DNA of 64,000 nt from [Mycobacterium] crassicus. Its GTDB lineage: Bacteria; Actinomycetota; Actinomycetes; Mycobacteriales; Mycobacteriaceae. Below are positions 39,675 to 51,997 of this stretch, piece by piece. Each line of letters starts with the position of its first letter. Positions within the stretch are counted from its first letter, which is position 1. Under the pieces are notes generated by a model that had not been told where the DNA came from, searched no databases, and saw nothing but the letters and a program-made list of their open reading frames with translations. The stretch lies in assembly GCF_020181615.1 (NCBI RefSeq), contig NZ_CP084029.1, positions 1,779,875 through 1,843,874 of the forward strand. Direction: 5' to 3'. The translations under genes and the position numbers were made by a program.

Positions 39675-40972
39675 GCGGCACACCGCTGTTATTGGGCGTG
39701 ATCACACTGATCGGCTTGGGCGGATTGTTCGCGGCGATCGACGCGGCGGTCAGTACGGTGTCGCCGGCTCGGGTCGAGGAGCTGGTCCGCGCCAAGCGTC
39801 CCGGTGCGGTGTGGTTGGACAAGGTGATGGCCGAACGGCCCCGCTACATCAACCTGGTGGTGCTGCTGCGCATCACCTGCGAGATCACCGCCACCGCGCT
39901 GCTGGTGTTCCTGCTGCATGCGGTGCTCGGCCTGGACTGGGGACTGTTCGGAGCCGCGGCGGTCATGGTGGTGGTGAGCTTCGTGGTGATCGGGGTGGGG
40001 CCCCGCACCCTGGGCCGTCAGAATGCGTACTCCATCGCCCTCGCGACAGCACTTCCGCTGCAAGTCATTTCGGTGCTGATGACCCCGATCAGCCGGGTGT
40101 TGGTGGTGTTGGGTAACGCGCTGACCCCGGGACGCGGTTTCCGCAACGGGCCGTTCGCCTCCGAAATCGAGTTGCGTGAGGTGGTCGACCTGGCGCAGCA
40201 GCGCGGGGTGGTGGCCGCCGACGAGCGCCGGATGATCGAATCGGTCTTCGAACTCGCCGACACCCCGGCCCGCGAGGTGATGGTGCCGCGCACCGAGATG
40301 GTGTGGATCGAACACGACAAATCCGCGGGTCAGGCGACGGCGCTGGCGGTGCGCAGCGGCCATTCCCGGATCCCGGTGGTCGGCGAGAACGTCGACGACA
40401 TCCTTGGTGTGGTCTACCTCAAAGATCTTGTCCAACAGACCTATTACTCGACCAACGGAGGACGTGACACCACGGTGGCGCAGGTGATGCGCCCGGCGGT
40501 GTTCATGCCGGACTCCAAGGCGCTCGACGCGCTGCTGCACGACATGCAGCGCGCCCGCTACCACATGGCGCTGCTGGTCGACGAGTACGGCGCGATCGCC
40601 GGACTGGTGACCATCGAGGACGTGCTGGAGGAGATCGTCGGCGAGATCGCCGACGAATACGACCAGGGTGAAGTCGCACCGGTGGAGGAGTTGGGCAGCA
40701 ACAGATTCCGGGTCTCGGCCAGATTGCCGATCGAGGACGTCGGTGAGCTGTACGGGGTGGAGTTCGATCCCGGGCTCGACGTCGAGACGGTCGGGGGTCT
40801 GCTGGCGTTGGAATTGGGCCGGGTTGCACTGCCCGGCTCCGAGGTAGTGTCACACGGACTGAGACTGCAGGCTGAGGGCAGCCGCGACAGCCGGGGGCGG
40901 GTGCGGATCAGCACCGTTCTGGTCAGTCCGGCCGACCAGGCGCAGTCCGACGGCGAGGAGACCACAGATTGA
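39671..40972 (+). CDS. CNNM/CBS-domain membrane protein (HlyC/CorC family)
   Basis: A 433-residue protein. Residues 1-~150 form the DUF21/CNNM membrane domain with three to four helices ([57 protein letters not shown]). A tandem CBS pair follows ([15 protein letters not shown]..., [19 protein letters not shown]), then a C-terminal CorC_HlyC domain ([18 protein letters not shown]). The family is linked to Mg2+/Co2+ transport or ion sensing. It is often found between ybeY and era in actinobacteria. GTG start coupled to ybeY. Confidence 0.92.
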   Translation: MSGTPLLLGVITLIGLGGLFAAIDAAVSTVSPARVEELVRAKRPGAVWLDKVMAERPRYINLVVLLRITCEITATALLVFLLHAVLGLDWGLFGAAAVMVVVSFVVIGVGPRTLGRQNAYSIALATALPLQVISVLMTPISRVLVVLGNALTPGRGFRNGPFASEIELREVVDLAQQRGVVAADERRMIESVFELADTPAREVMVPRTEMVWIEHDKSAGQATALAVRSGHSRIPVVGENVDDILGVVYLKDLVQQTYYSTNGGRDTTVAQVMRPAVFMPDSKALDALLHDMQRARYHMALLVDEYGAIAGLVTIEDVLEEIVGEIADEYDQGEVAPVEELGSNRFRVSARLPIEDVGELYGVEFDPGLDVETVGGLLALELGRVALPGSEVVSHGLRLQAEGSRDSRGRVRISTVLVSPADQAQSDGEETTD

Positions 40973-41076
40973 GCGTTGAGGCACTGACCGACCCCGAGCA
41001 CGTCGAACGTGCACTCACCGCGAAAATCCAGGCGAGATCTCGCGCTGAATACACGTTCGGCGAAGGGGAATCATGA
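40969..41076 (+). CDS. Possible 35-residue coupled micro-ORF
   Basis: A TTG-initiated frame of 35 codons that exactly fills the gap between the CBS protein and era. Its TTG overlaps the upstream stop (TTGA) and its TGA overlaps the era ATG (ATGA), the same coupling seen along the operon. The peptide ([20 protein letters not shown], then [15 protein letters not shown]) is charged and helix-like. M. tuberculosis has a larger gene (Rv2365c) at this place as I recall, so this could be a short relative, a remnant or chance. Confidence 0.4.
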   Translation: MSVEALTDPEHVERALTAKIQARSRAEYTFGEGES

Positions 41077-41969
41077 GTGAATTCCATTCCGGCTTCGTCT
41101 GTTTCGTCGGCCGTCCCAACACCGGCAAGTCCACCCTGACCAACGCTCTGGTCGGCCAGAAGGTGGCGATCACCTCCAATCGGCCGCAGACCACCCGGCA
41201 TACCATTCGCGGCATCGTGCACCGGGACGACTTTCAGATCATCCTGGTCGACACCCCCGGGCTGCACCGTCCGCGCACCCTGCTGGGCAAGCGGCTCAAC
41301 GATCTGGTCCGCGATACCTACTCCCAGGTCGACGTGATCGGCCTGTGCATCCCCGCCGATGAGGCAATCGGACCGGGCGACCGCTGGATCATCGAGCAGA
41401 TCCGGGAGGTGGCGCCCAAGACCCGGTTGGTCGTCATCGTCACCAAGATCGACAAGACCTCCCGCGACAAGGTCGCCGCGCAACTGGTGGCCGTCGATGA
41501 GCTGGCGCCGGAAGCCGAGATCGTCCCGGTGTCGGCGGTCAGCGGGGAGCAGGTCGACGTGCTGATCGGGGTGCTGGCCGCGGCGCTGCCGGTCGGCCCG
41601 GCCTTCTACCCAGACGGGGAGCTGACCGACGAGCCCGAAGAGACCCTGATGGCCGAGTTCATTCGAGAGGCCGCGCTGGAGGGAGTGCGCGACGAACTGC
41701 CGCACTCGCTGGCCGTGGTGATCGACGAGGTCCGCCCGCGCGAGGACCGCGACGACCTGATCGACGTGTACGCGGTGCTCTACGTCGAACGCGACAGCCA
41801 GAAGGGGATAGTGATCGGCCGGGGCGGTGCCCGACTGCGCCAGGTGGGCACCGCGGCACGGACCCAGATCGAGAAACTGTTGGGCACCAAAGTCTTTCTC
41901 GACCTGCGGGTCAAGGTGGCCAAGAACTGGCAACGCGACCCCAAACAGCTCGGCCGGCTGGGCTTCTAG
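41073..41969 (+). CDS. era: Era GTPase
   Basis: A 298-residue Era. The G domain has G1 GRPNTGKST (13-21), G2 TTRHTIRG, G3 DTPG and G4 TKID. The C-terminal KH domain has VLYVERDSQKGIVIGRGG and KVFLDLRVKVAKNW. Era binds the 3' end of 16S rRNA and acts in 30S assembly. It is the last gene of the phoH-ybeY-corC-era run. Confidence 0.96.
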   Translation: MSEFHSGFVCFVGRPNTGKSTLTNALVGQKVAITSNRPQTTRHTIRGIVHRDDFQIILVDTPGLHRPRTLLGKRLNDLVRDTYSQVDVIGLCIPADEAIGPGDRWIIEQIREVAPKTRLVVIVTKIDKTSRDKVAAQLVAVDELAPEAEIVPVSAVSGEQVDVLIGVLAAALPVGPAFYPDGELTDEPEETLMAEFIREAALEGVRDELPHSLAVVIDEVRPREDRDDLIDVYAVLYVERDSQKGIVIGRGGARLRQVGTAARTQIEKLLGTKVFLDLRVKVAKNWQRDPKQLGRLGF

Positions 41970-42048
41970 CAACTCCGGGCAGACACGCCGGAGACCGACC
42001 GGGGGGCACGATCCCGCTCCGGAAAGTGGCATTGGGTACATTCCATGG

Positions 42049-42723
42049 GTGTCGGTACACAAGTCGTTGATCGTCTCCTCCGTTGGCCTGATGCTGTGTG
42101 CGCAAGCACTGACCGGTTGCGGAGGGGGTCACAAGCCCTACGACACCACCAAACTGTTCAATATCGAGTCGTCGTTCGGCTCGGATTTCAAGACCCAGCA
42201 CCAGGGTCCCAAGGACATCGATCCCAAGATCCTCGGGCCGCAGAAGATGCCCCCCGGCGTGACCTTCGACCCCTCGGACTGCGCTGACTACGCAGCCAGC
42301 AGCGGCCGGCCGCCCAAGGGCATCCGGGGCAAGATGTCGATGCTCTCGATCAACGGCAACGGCAACCAGTTCGTCGCGATCGCCATGCAGGCCGACTCGG
42401 ACATTCCGTTCGACACGTCGGCCGCCGAGAAGTGCAAGCACGTCTCGTTCCAGGCCGGCAAACTCACCGGCTACCTCGACGAGGTGGACGCACCGCAGAT
42501 CGACAAAGCCAAGACGTCGGGTTCGCACTCCGAGATCGAGGTCACCGGCAAGGACGGACAGCAGCAGTCCCGCGAGTCCTACACCTTCACCGCTTATCTG
42601 GGCGACGCGATGGTCCAGGTCACCGCAACCCCGACACCGGTCCGCGGTCAGCCGGCGGCCATGGTCGATGCCGACCGGGCCCGCGAGATCCTGGTCGACG
42701 CGGTGTCAGCGCTGCGCAGTTAG
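42049..42723 (+). CDS. Mycobacterial lipoprotein, DUF5642-like
   Basis: A 224-residue lipoprotein from GTG 42049. The signal peptide is MSVHKSLIVSSVGLMLCAQ followed by the lipobox LTGC (lipidated Cys ~24). The mature part begins GGGHKPYDTTKLFNIESSFG and has DPKILGPQKMPPGVTFDPSDCADY and a C-terminal helix DADRAREILVDAVSALRS. Layout and motifs resemble mycobacterial DUF5642 lipoproteins, whose function is unknown. Two Cys (in DCADY and EKCKHV) may form a disulfide. It lies 79 bp after era and 3 bp before an SDR gene, so it may be co-transcribed with the accessory run. Confidence 0.75.
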   Translation: MSVHKSLIVSSVGLMLCAQALTGCGGGHKPYDTTKLFNIESSFGSDFKTQHQGPKDIDPKILGPQKMPPGVTFDPSDCADYAASSGRPPKGIRGKMSMLSINGNGNQFVAIAMQADSDIPFDTSAAEKCKHVSFQAGKLTGYLDEVDAPQIDKAKTSGSHSEIEVTGKDGQQQSRESYTFTAYLGDAMVQVTATPTPVRGQPAAMVDADRAREILVDAVSALRS

Positions 42724-42726
42724 CGC

Positions 42727-45065
<2,339 letters not shown>

Positions 45066-46238
45066 TCAAGTGCCCCAGCGGGCCAGCCAGTCCCGTTCCA
45101 ACTGCAGCTTCTCGTCATAGAAGTCGCGATTGGGGCCGCGTAGCAAGACCTGCGGTGCCGGCGCGGCGAGGAATTCGCCGGCGACCTTGGCCGCCATATT
45201 TTCGCCGACCACCATCACGCAGTAGCCATCGCCGCGGTAGCGGGTGTCGGGTGCACCCGCCCCCAGGTAGCGCGCCAGCTGATCAGCGGCGACCGCCGCG
45301 GCCCTCTCGGCGAAGATGGCGGCCTTGGGCAACGCCATACCGTTGGCCAGGGGCACTGCGGCGTTGTCACCGACCGCCCACACCCCAGGCGTCGCGGTGG
45401 CCATGGTCTGTGGATCGACCGGAATCCATCCGCCCGGGTTGACCAGTGCGGGCAGCAATGCGGCAACCGGTGACCGGTGCGGCGGAACGACCGCCAGCAG
45501 ATCGAACGGCTCGACGTCACCGTCGGCGAAGGTGATCGTTCGAGCGTTGGGATCGATTGCGGTGGCAACCTTGCCTGGGGTGAATCCGATTCCGGTCGCA
45601 TTGAGTGTGCTGACCACCGCGTCGCCGACCTGGGTGCCGACCACCGGTATCGGCCGCGGCTCGGCGGTGATCACATCAACGCGCGCGGCGCCGCCGGTGA
45701 ACCGCGTACCGAGCTGGTCGGCGATCAGAAACGCCGCCTCGTACGGGGCCGGGGGACACTTGAACGGCGGCGGGCCGATCAGCACGACGACCCGTCCCGA
45801 CTGGAGTGCTTCGATGCGGCGGTGCAGGGCGACGGCGCCGTCGGGGGTGTAGAACTGACCGGCGACACCGCTGGTCAGCGCGGCGTCCAGCCCGGGCAGC
45901 GCCGCGGTGTCCAGCTCGGCGCCCAACGCGACGATCAGGGCGTCGTAGTCGACCGGAGCGGCAGCGGCAAGCTGGACCTGTCGGCCGTCGACGTCGATCC
46001 CGGTCACCTCCGCGGTCACCAACTCGACTCCCGGCAGGGCGGCGGGCCGCACCGTGGCCGCCAGCTCCGCGGGGGCGCGCCGGCCCCGCAGTACCCGCAT
46101 CGTCGACAGGCCCAGGCTGGGTGTGAAGGACCGGTCGATCAGCACCACCCGGACGTCGGCGGGCAGGGTGGCTCGCAGCCGTTCGGCAGCGGCCAGTCCA
46201 CCGGCGCCACCGCCGAGGACGACCGCCGCCCTACCCAC
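45066..46238 (-). CDS. SQR-like FAD/NAD(P)-dependent oxidoreductase
   Basis: A 390-residue pyridine nucleotide-disulfide-type flavoprotein from GTG 46238. The FAD loop is [16 protein letters not shown] and the second FAD motif is GVWAVGDNAAVPLANG. Like sulfide:quinone oxidoreductases it has a Cys in FKCPPAPYEAAF (Cys161) and another late in the chain (GYCVMVVGEN, Cys340). The third SQR Cys is not evident. The start overlaps the rhodanese stop by one base (TAGTG), so a sulfur-handling pair is likely. A type II NADH dehydrogenase or sulfide dehydrogenase are alternatives. Confidence 0.75.
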   Translation of the reverse strand: MGRAAVVLGGGAGGLAAAERLRATLPADVRVVLIDRSFTPSLGLSTMRVLRGRRAPAELAATVRPAALPGVELVTAEVTGIDVDGRQVQLAAAAPVDYDALIVALGAELDTAALPGLDAALTSGVAGQFYTPDGAVALHRRIEALQSGRVVVLIGPPPFKCPPAPYEAAFLIADQLGTRFTGGAARVDVITAEPRPIPVVGTQVGDAVVSTLNATGIGFTPGKVATAIDPNARTITFADGDVEPFDLLAVVPPHRSPVAALLPALVNPGGWIPVDPQTMATATPGVWAVGDNAAVPLANGMALPKAAIFAERAAAVAADQLARYLGAGAPDTRYRGDGYCVMVVGENMAAKVAGEFLAAPAPQVLLRGPNRDFYDEKLQLERDWLARWGT

Positions 46239-47104
46239 TAGTCCGCGCCGCGGGCGACCGGCCGGGCCGAGTCCGAACTCCACTCCGACCAGGAACCAGG
46301 GAACAGCGACGCCTTGCGCCCTGCAGCGGCCAGCGCCGCCACGATCACGGTCGCGCTGATCCCCGAACCGCAGTAGGCCCCGACCGTGTCGTCGGCACCG
46401 ATGCCGCGGTCGGCGAGCAGCCCGGCGATCGCCTCGTCGGACAGGAAGGTGCCATCGGCGGCCAACAATGCCGTGAACGGCAGGTTCTTGGCCCCCGGGA
46501 TGTGCCCGGCGGCCGCGTCGACCGGCTCTTCCTCGGCGCGGAACCGCGCGGCCGCGCGCGCATCGAGCAGGGTCAGCGCACCCGAGCGAGCACCGTCGCC
46601 GGCCTCGTCGGCGGTCAGGGTGGGCCGGATGCCGTCGTGGAGGTCCTCGGGCAGCACCGTGAAGTTGCCCCGAGCGGGGGTGACCTCACCGGACTCCAGC
46701 TCACCGCCGGCCGCGGTCCAGGCCGGCAGGCCCCCGTCGAGAATCCGCACGTTGGTCAGGCCTGATGCGGTCAGCAGCCACCACAATCGCCCGGAGGCGG
46801 CTCGGTTCCAGTCGTCGTAGACCACCACCGGCTTGTCCCGCCGTACGCCCCAGCGGCGGGCGGCGGACTCCAGGTTGCGGCCTGTCGGCAGCGGGTGGCG
46901 GCCGCGTCCTGCGACGGCACGGTCGGACAGCTCGTCTTCGAGCGAGACGTACACCGCGCCCGGAACGTGCCCCTGTAGATAGGCGTCATGGCCGTCGGGT
47001 GCGTCCAAGCTCCAGCGGACATCGAGGACGGTCACCGGGTCATCGGCACGCAGCAGCGCAACGAGTTCTGCTGCCGAGATCAGGACCCTGCTACGCAAGC
47101 CCAC
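46238..47104 (-). CDS. sseB: Thiosulfate/3-mercaptopyruvate sulfurtransferase (rhodanese)
   Basis: A 288-residue two-domain rhodanese from GTG 47104; a TTG at 47143 would overlap the upstream gene. The N-terminal inactive domain has VLDVRWSLDAPDGHDAYLQGH, HVPGAVYV and VYDDWN. The catalytic Cys is in YCGSGISATV (~residue 245). It transfers sulfur to cyanide or thiols. It forms an operon with the SQR-like flavoprotein, whose persulfide product could be its substrate. The sse symbol is by family resemblance; which paralog is uncertain. Confidence 0.85.
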   Translation of the reverse strand: MGLRSRVLISAAELVALLRADDPVTVLDVRWSLDAPDGHDAYLQGHVPGAVYVSLEDELSDRAVAGRGRHPLPTGRNLESAARRWGVRRDKPVVVYDDWNRAASGRLWWLLTASGLTNVRILDGGLPAWTAAGGELESGEVTPARGNFTVLPEDLHDGIRPTLTADEAGDGARSGALTLLDARAAARFRAEEEPVDAAAGHIPGAKNLPFTALLAADGTFLSDEAIAGLLADRGIGADDTVGAYCGSGISATVIVAALAAAGRKASLFPGSWSEWSSDSARPVARGAD

Positions 47105-47117
47105 CGCGGGGGTCAGC

Positions 47118-47456
47118 TCAGTAGTTGTTGCAGGAGCCGGCAACCTGCGTGATGGTGCCCACGTACTGCTGGGCCTCCGGCATGCCCTGGACCATGGTGG
47201 CCAGCTGCTGGCGCTTGGCGGGAGGCGCGTTCAGGAACATCTGCAGCATGCCCTGCGCGTTGGGGTTGGCGTCGAACTCCGCGGCTGCCGAGGGGTTCTG
47301 CGCGACCAGCGCCTGATGCACCTGCGAGTAGTTGCAGGTGGTGTTGATGATCGGGCCGAGGTCGGGGCTCGCCGAAGCGAATCCGGCTCCAGCGGAGAGC
47401 GACAAAGCCAGGCCGCCAGCAGCGATGCCGAGCTTGGTCAACGACAGAGAGGCCAT
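47118..47456 (-). CDS. Hemophore-like secreted heme-binding family protein
   Basis: A 112-residue exported protein. The signal peptide is MASLSLTKLGIAAGGLALSL with cleavage near SAS-PDLG. The mature ~80 residues have TTCNYSQVHQALVAQNPSAA, an ML-QMFLNAPPAKRQQLATM helix and a C-terminal GSCNNY, giving two Cys for one disulfide. This matches the mycobacterial hemophore-related family (Rv0203-like). Heme binding is inferred from the family, not shown. It lies 13 bp upstream of the rhodanese start, so may head that operon. Confidence 0.8.
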   Translation of the reverse strand: MASLSLTKLGIAAGGLALSLSAGAGFASASPDLGPIINTTCNYSQVHQALVAQNPSAAAEFDANPNAQGMLQMFLNAPPAKRQQLATMVQGMPEAQQYVGTITQVAGSCNNY

Positions 47457-47587
47457 TTCGAAGTTGCCTTTCAGCTGTGGATCGTTGCGTGGACTACGCA
47501 GTCCGGTACGACCGTGTCAGCTTAGCGGACGGTCCAGGGTGCCGCAGAAGGCAAAGGTGAGGGCGGGTTTCGGTGTCCTTGCCGGTT

Positions 47588-49036
47588 CTACGGCCCGCGG
47601 CTGGGCCCGGTGCGCCACCACGGCGTGGGCTGCTGCGCCGCCCAGCCGCTGATCCCCTCGAGCTCGGCCGCAAGCGAAATCAGCAGTCCCTCGCTGTTCG
47701 CCGGCCCCATCAGCTGCACCCCGATCGGCAGCCCGTCGGAGGTGAATCCGGCCGGTACGTTGACCGACGGCCAGCCCAGCAGATTCCAGGGCCAGGTCAC
47801 CGGGCAGGCTGCGATCATCGCGCGGTCGGTCTCGATGGCGTTGAGGTCGTCGAAGGTGTGCACCAGTGGAGGGGGCTGCGCGGTGGTGGGTGCCAGCACC
47901 ACGTCGACGATGCGGAAGATCGAGCCCACCCGACGCTGATCCTTCGGCTCATGGGCACGGGCCTTGCGCAACACGGCCTGCGACAACAGCCGCCCGGTAC
48001 GCATGTTGGCGTGCGTCCGGGGATCGAGCGTGACGCCGCCGCCGAGAGCGCTCGCGGCGGCCAGCACGCCCGCGGTGGACCGGGACAGGAAGTTCCACGA
48101 CAGCCGCAGACCGTAGTCGGGGTTTCCCGGCACCACGGTGTGCCCGAGCAGTCGCAGCTGCGCGGCGGCCTGCTCCAACGCGGCCCTGATCTCCGGGTGC
48201 AGGTGAGCCGGGAAACCGCAGTAGGGAAACCGGGTGGAAATCGCTATGCGCAGTGGTCCGGGCGCGTTGCGAACGTAGTCGGACACCTTCAGCGGTGCCG
48301 GCTTGTGCGGGTCGCCGTCGGCGTTGCCGGAGACCGCGTCCAGCACCAGCGCCGCGTCCTCGACGGTGCGGGCCAGCACACCGTTGACAGTGAGCCCGTT
48401 GAACGGCTCCGGCAGCGGCCAGGTGGAGATTCGGCCGCGTTGCGGTTTGATGCCGACCAGGTGCGTCCACGCCGCTGGGATCCGCACGCTGCCGGCTCCG
48501 TCGGATCCGATCGCGGCGGCGACCAGGCCGGCGGCGACGGCGGCGGCGCTGCCTCCCGACGAGCCACCCGGGGTGTGCCGGCGCGACCAGGGATTGCGGG
48601 TATGTCCGAAGCCGGGACCGCTGGTGAACGGCCACTGGCCCAGCTCGCAGGTATTGGTCTTACCGACGATCACCGCGCCGGCGGCTCGCAGCCGCCGTAC
48701 CAGCTCGGCGTCGCCGCTGGCCGGTTCGACGTATCCGGAGGAGCCGAACCAGGTGGGGATGCCCGCGATGTCGGTGTCGTCCTTGACCGCGATCGGAACA
48801 CCCAGCAGCGGGGCGCGGTGGCCGGCGGCCCGGCGCCGGTCGGATTCGGCGGCACTGATCAGCGCCGACTCGGTGAACACCACCCGGAAGGCGTTCAGCG
48901 TGGACTGACTGGCGTCGATGGCATGCAGTGCCCGGCGCACCAGCTCGACCGAGGTCGCCTCGCCGCTGGCCAGCTGGTAGAGCTGTTCGGTCACGGTGGG
49001 GAAGCGGGTGCCGGACGGCGGGGGCGGGTGGGTCAT
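47588..49036 (-). CDS. amiA2: Amidase (amidase-signature family)
   Basis: A 482-residue amidase. The Ser-cisSer-Lys triad is visible: Lys85 in VPIAVKDDTD, cis-Ser159 in TPGGSSGGSAAA and nucleophile Ser183 in GSDGAGSVRIPA. It hydrolyses amides; the substrate is unknown. It is divergent from recO, as I recall for amiA2 (Rv2363) next to recO in M. tuberculosis, which supports the symbol. No signal peptide is evident. Confidence 0.87.
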   Translation of the reverse strand: MTHPPPPSGTRFPTVTEQLYQLASGEATSVELVRRALHAIDASQSTLNAFRVVFTESALISAAESDRRRAAGHRAPLLGVPIAVKDDTDIAGIPTWFGSSGYVEPASGDAELVRRLRAAGAVIVGKTNTCELGQWPFTSGPGFGHTRNPWSRRHTPGGSSGGSAAAVAAGLVAAAIGSDGAGSVRIPAAWTHLVGIKPQRGRISTWPLPEPFNGLTVNGVLARTVEDAALVLDAVSGNADGDPHKPAPLKVSDYVRNAPGPLRIAISTRFPYCGFPAHLHPEIRAALEQAAAQLRLLGHTVVPGNPDYGLRLSWNFLSRSTAGVLAAASALGGGVTLDPRTHANMRTGRLLSQAVLRKARAHEPKDQRRVGSIFRIVDVVLAPTTAQPPPLVHTFDDLNAIETDRAMIAACPVTWPWNLLGWPSVNVPAGFTSDGLPIGVQLMGPANSEGLLISLAAELEGISGWAAQQPTPWWRTGPSRGP

Positions 49037-49110
49037 CGGTGATGAGACTATCGGCGTGCCACGCCGGTAGCCGCCCTTGAAACGCGCCGGTGTAATGCGA
49101 AACTGGTGCG

Positions 49111-49920
49111 ATGCGGCTGTACCGGGACCGGGCGGTGGTGCTGCGCCAGCACAAGCTCGGCGAGGCCGACCGGATCGTCACTTTGCTCACCCGCGACCAC
49201 GGGCTGGTTCGCGCGGTGGCCAAGGGAGTTCGCCGTACCCGCAGCAAGTTCGGCGCTCGGTTGGAACCGTTCGCTCATATCGACGTGCAGCTGCATCCGG
49301 GCCGCAACCTGGACATCGTCACGCAGGTGGTGTCGGTGGAATCGTTCGCCGGCGACATCGTCAGCGACTACGGCCGCTACACCTGCGCCTGCGTCATGCT
49401 GGAGACCGCTGAGCGCCTCGCCGGCGCGGAGCGTGCCCCGGCGACGGCGCTGCACCGGCTCACGGTCGGCGCGCTGCGGGCGGTGGCCGACGGCAACCGC
49501 CCGCGCGAACTGGTGCTGGACGCCTATCTACTGCGTGCCATGTCGGTGGCCGGCTGGGCGCCGGCGCTGACCGAGTGCGCCCGCTGCGCCACCCCCGGCC
49601 CGCACCGGGCGTTTCATATCGCCGCCGGCGGCAGCGTCTGCACACACTGCCGCCCGGCCGGTGCGACCACCCCGCCGCTGGGCGTGCTGGACCTGATGTC
49701 GGCGCTGCACGACGGGGACTGGGAGGGCGCCGAGCGTTCCACGCCGGCGCACCGCAGCCACGCCAGCGGATTGGTGGCCGCGCATCTGCAGTGGCACCTG
49801 GAGCGCCGGCTGCGAACGCTGCCACTGATGGAACGTGTCCAGCGGGCAGTGGTCGGCCATGACAACCTGGTGGATGCCGAGGTTGCCGCCGAGTCCATCG
49901 CCACCGGCAGCGACGGCTGA
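49111..49920 (+). CDS. recO: RecO, recombination mediator
   Basis: A 269-residue RecO. The N-terminal OB fold reads MRLYRDRAVVLRQHKLGEAD, then DHGLVRAVAKGVRRTRSKFG. A C4 zinc site is formed by CARC and CTHC (around residues 156-181). It loads RecA on SSB-coated DNA with RecR in gap repair. It is divergent from the amidase by 74 bp and followed at 113 bp by an unrelated secreted protein gene. Confidence 0.95.
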   Translation: MRLYRDRAVVLRQHKLGEADRIVTLLTRDHGLVRAVAKGVRRTRSKFGARLEPFAHIDVQLHPGRNLDIVTQVVSVESFAGDIVSDYGRYTCACVMLETAERLAGAERAPATALHRLTVGALRAVADGNRPRELVLDAYLLRAMSVAGWAPALTECARCATPGPHRAFHIAAGGSVCTHCRPAGATTPPLGVLDLMSALHDGDWEGAERSTPAHRSHASGLVAAHLQWHLERRLRTLPLMERVQRAVVGHDNLVDAEVAAESIATGSDG

Positions 49921-50032
49921 CCGCGGTAGGCAAAGACCTGGCAATTGTGTCCGTTTCAGTGGACCAATGCGGCGTCGGCGGTAGGCTGGTGCGACTTTCA
50001 AGATCTAACGCTCAATCAGGAAGGCAGGCCGA

Positions 50033-50560
50033 ATGATTCACGACACCGGGTGGGGGCGCTGGGCGCACAACACGGCGCCGCGCTACGTGGCCGGGTTCGG
50101 GGCAGCTGCGGGAGCGCTGCTGGTCGCGGGGATGATCCCGGCGCTGACCCCGCCGGCGCAGGCCCGCGTGGAATCCGGTCCTGGGTTGGGGATCACGATG
50201 CCCCTGCAGGTCCACGCCCCCGGTGCTGACGGCGCCGACGGTGCTGACGGCGCCGACGGCGCTGACGGCGCCCCGGGTGCCGCCGGCAAGGGCGGCGCCG
50301 GCGGTAAGGGCGGTGCCGGTGGCCAGGGTGGTAAAGGCGGGCAGGGCGGTAAGGGCGGTGCCGGTGGCCAGGGCGGTAAGGGCGGCGACGGCGGTAAGGG
50401 CGGTGCCGGTGGGCACGGTGGTGCCGGTGGTGCCGGTGGTGCTGCGGGTACGGGTGGTCAGCCCGGTCTCGGCGGTGCCGGCGGTGAAGGCGGTGCGCCC
50501 GGACCCGGCGGAACACCCGGTCAGCCCGGTCAGCCCGGCCAGCCCGGGAAAGCCGGCTGA
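50033..50560 (+). CDS. Secreted collagen-like Gly-X-Y protein
   Basis: A 175-residue protein. The N-terminal ~45 residues form a signal peptide or anchor (APRYVAGFGAAAGALLVAGM, then PPAQARVE). From residue 64 to the C terminus the chain is an unbroken Gly-X-Y series: five GAD triplets, then [12 protein letters not shown] triplets, ending GQPGQPGQPGKAG. This periodicity fits collagen-like proteins. It differs from PGRS (GGA-GGX), although the middle part is intermediate. Such proteins may trimerise at the cell surface. It lies between recO and a methyltransferase gene and is absent from that place in M. tuberculosis as I recall. Confidence 0.72.
   Translation: MIHDTGWGRWAHNTAPRYVAGFGAAAGALLVAGMIPALTPPAQARVESGPGLGITMPLQVHAPGADGADGADGADGADGAPGAAGKGGAGGKGGAGGQGGKGGQGGKGGAGGQGGKGGDGGKGGAGGHGGAGGAGGAAGTGGQPGLGGAGGEGGAPGPGGTPGQPGQPGQPGKAG
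50222..50557 (+). repeat. Gly-X-Y coding repeats
   Basis: A 9-bp unit (GGTGCTGAC/GGCGCCGAC, encoding GAD) is repeated five times at the 5' end. Variants of GGTAAGGGCGGTGCCGGT and GGCCAGGGCGGTAAGGGC follow, and three CAGCCCGGT-type units close it. Such arrays are prone to length change by slippage. Confidence 0.8.
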
Positions 50561-50649
50561 GCCGGTCCGGCCTGTTAAGGACCGATCCCTACGCCTGACG
50601 CCGGGCTCCGATGTGAGCCGCGGCGCACCAGCTGAACAAGCCCCGCTAA

Positions 50650-51927
<1,278 letters not shown>

Positions 51928-51997
51928 TGGGCGGACCGCCACGGCGGATGCGCGGTGGCTGCGGGCGGCACAATGCCGCTCGGGCAGGATGGAACTC

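Noticed and set aside
50553..50565. CCGGC-TGA-GCCGG hairpin after the collagen-like gene as a terminator
   Set aside because: The stem is only 5 bp, overlaps the stop codon and has no T-run; not distinctive at this GC content.
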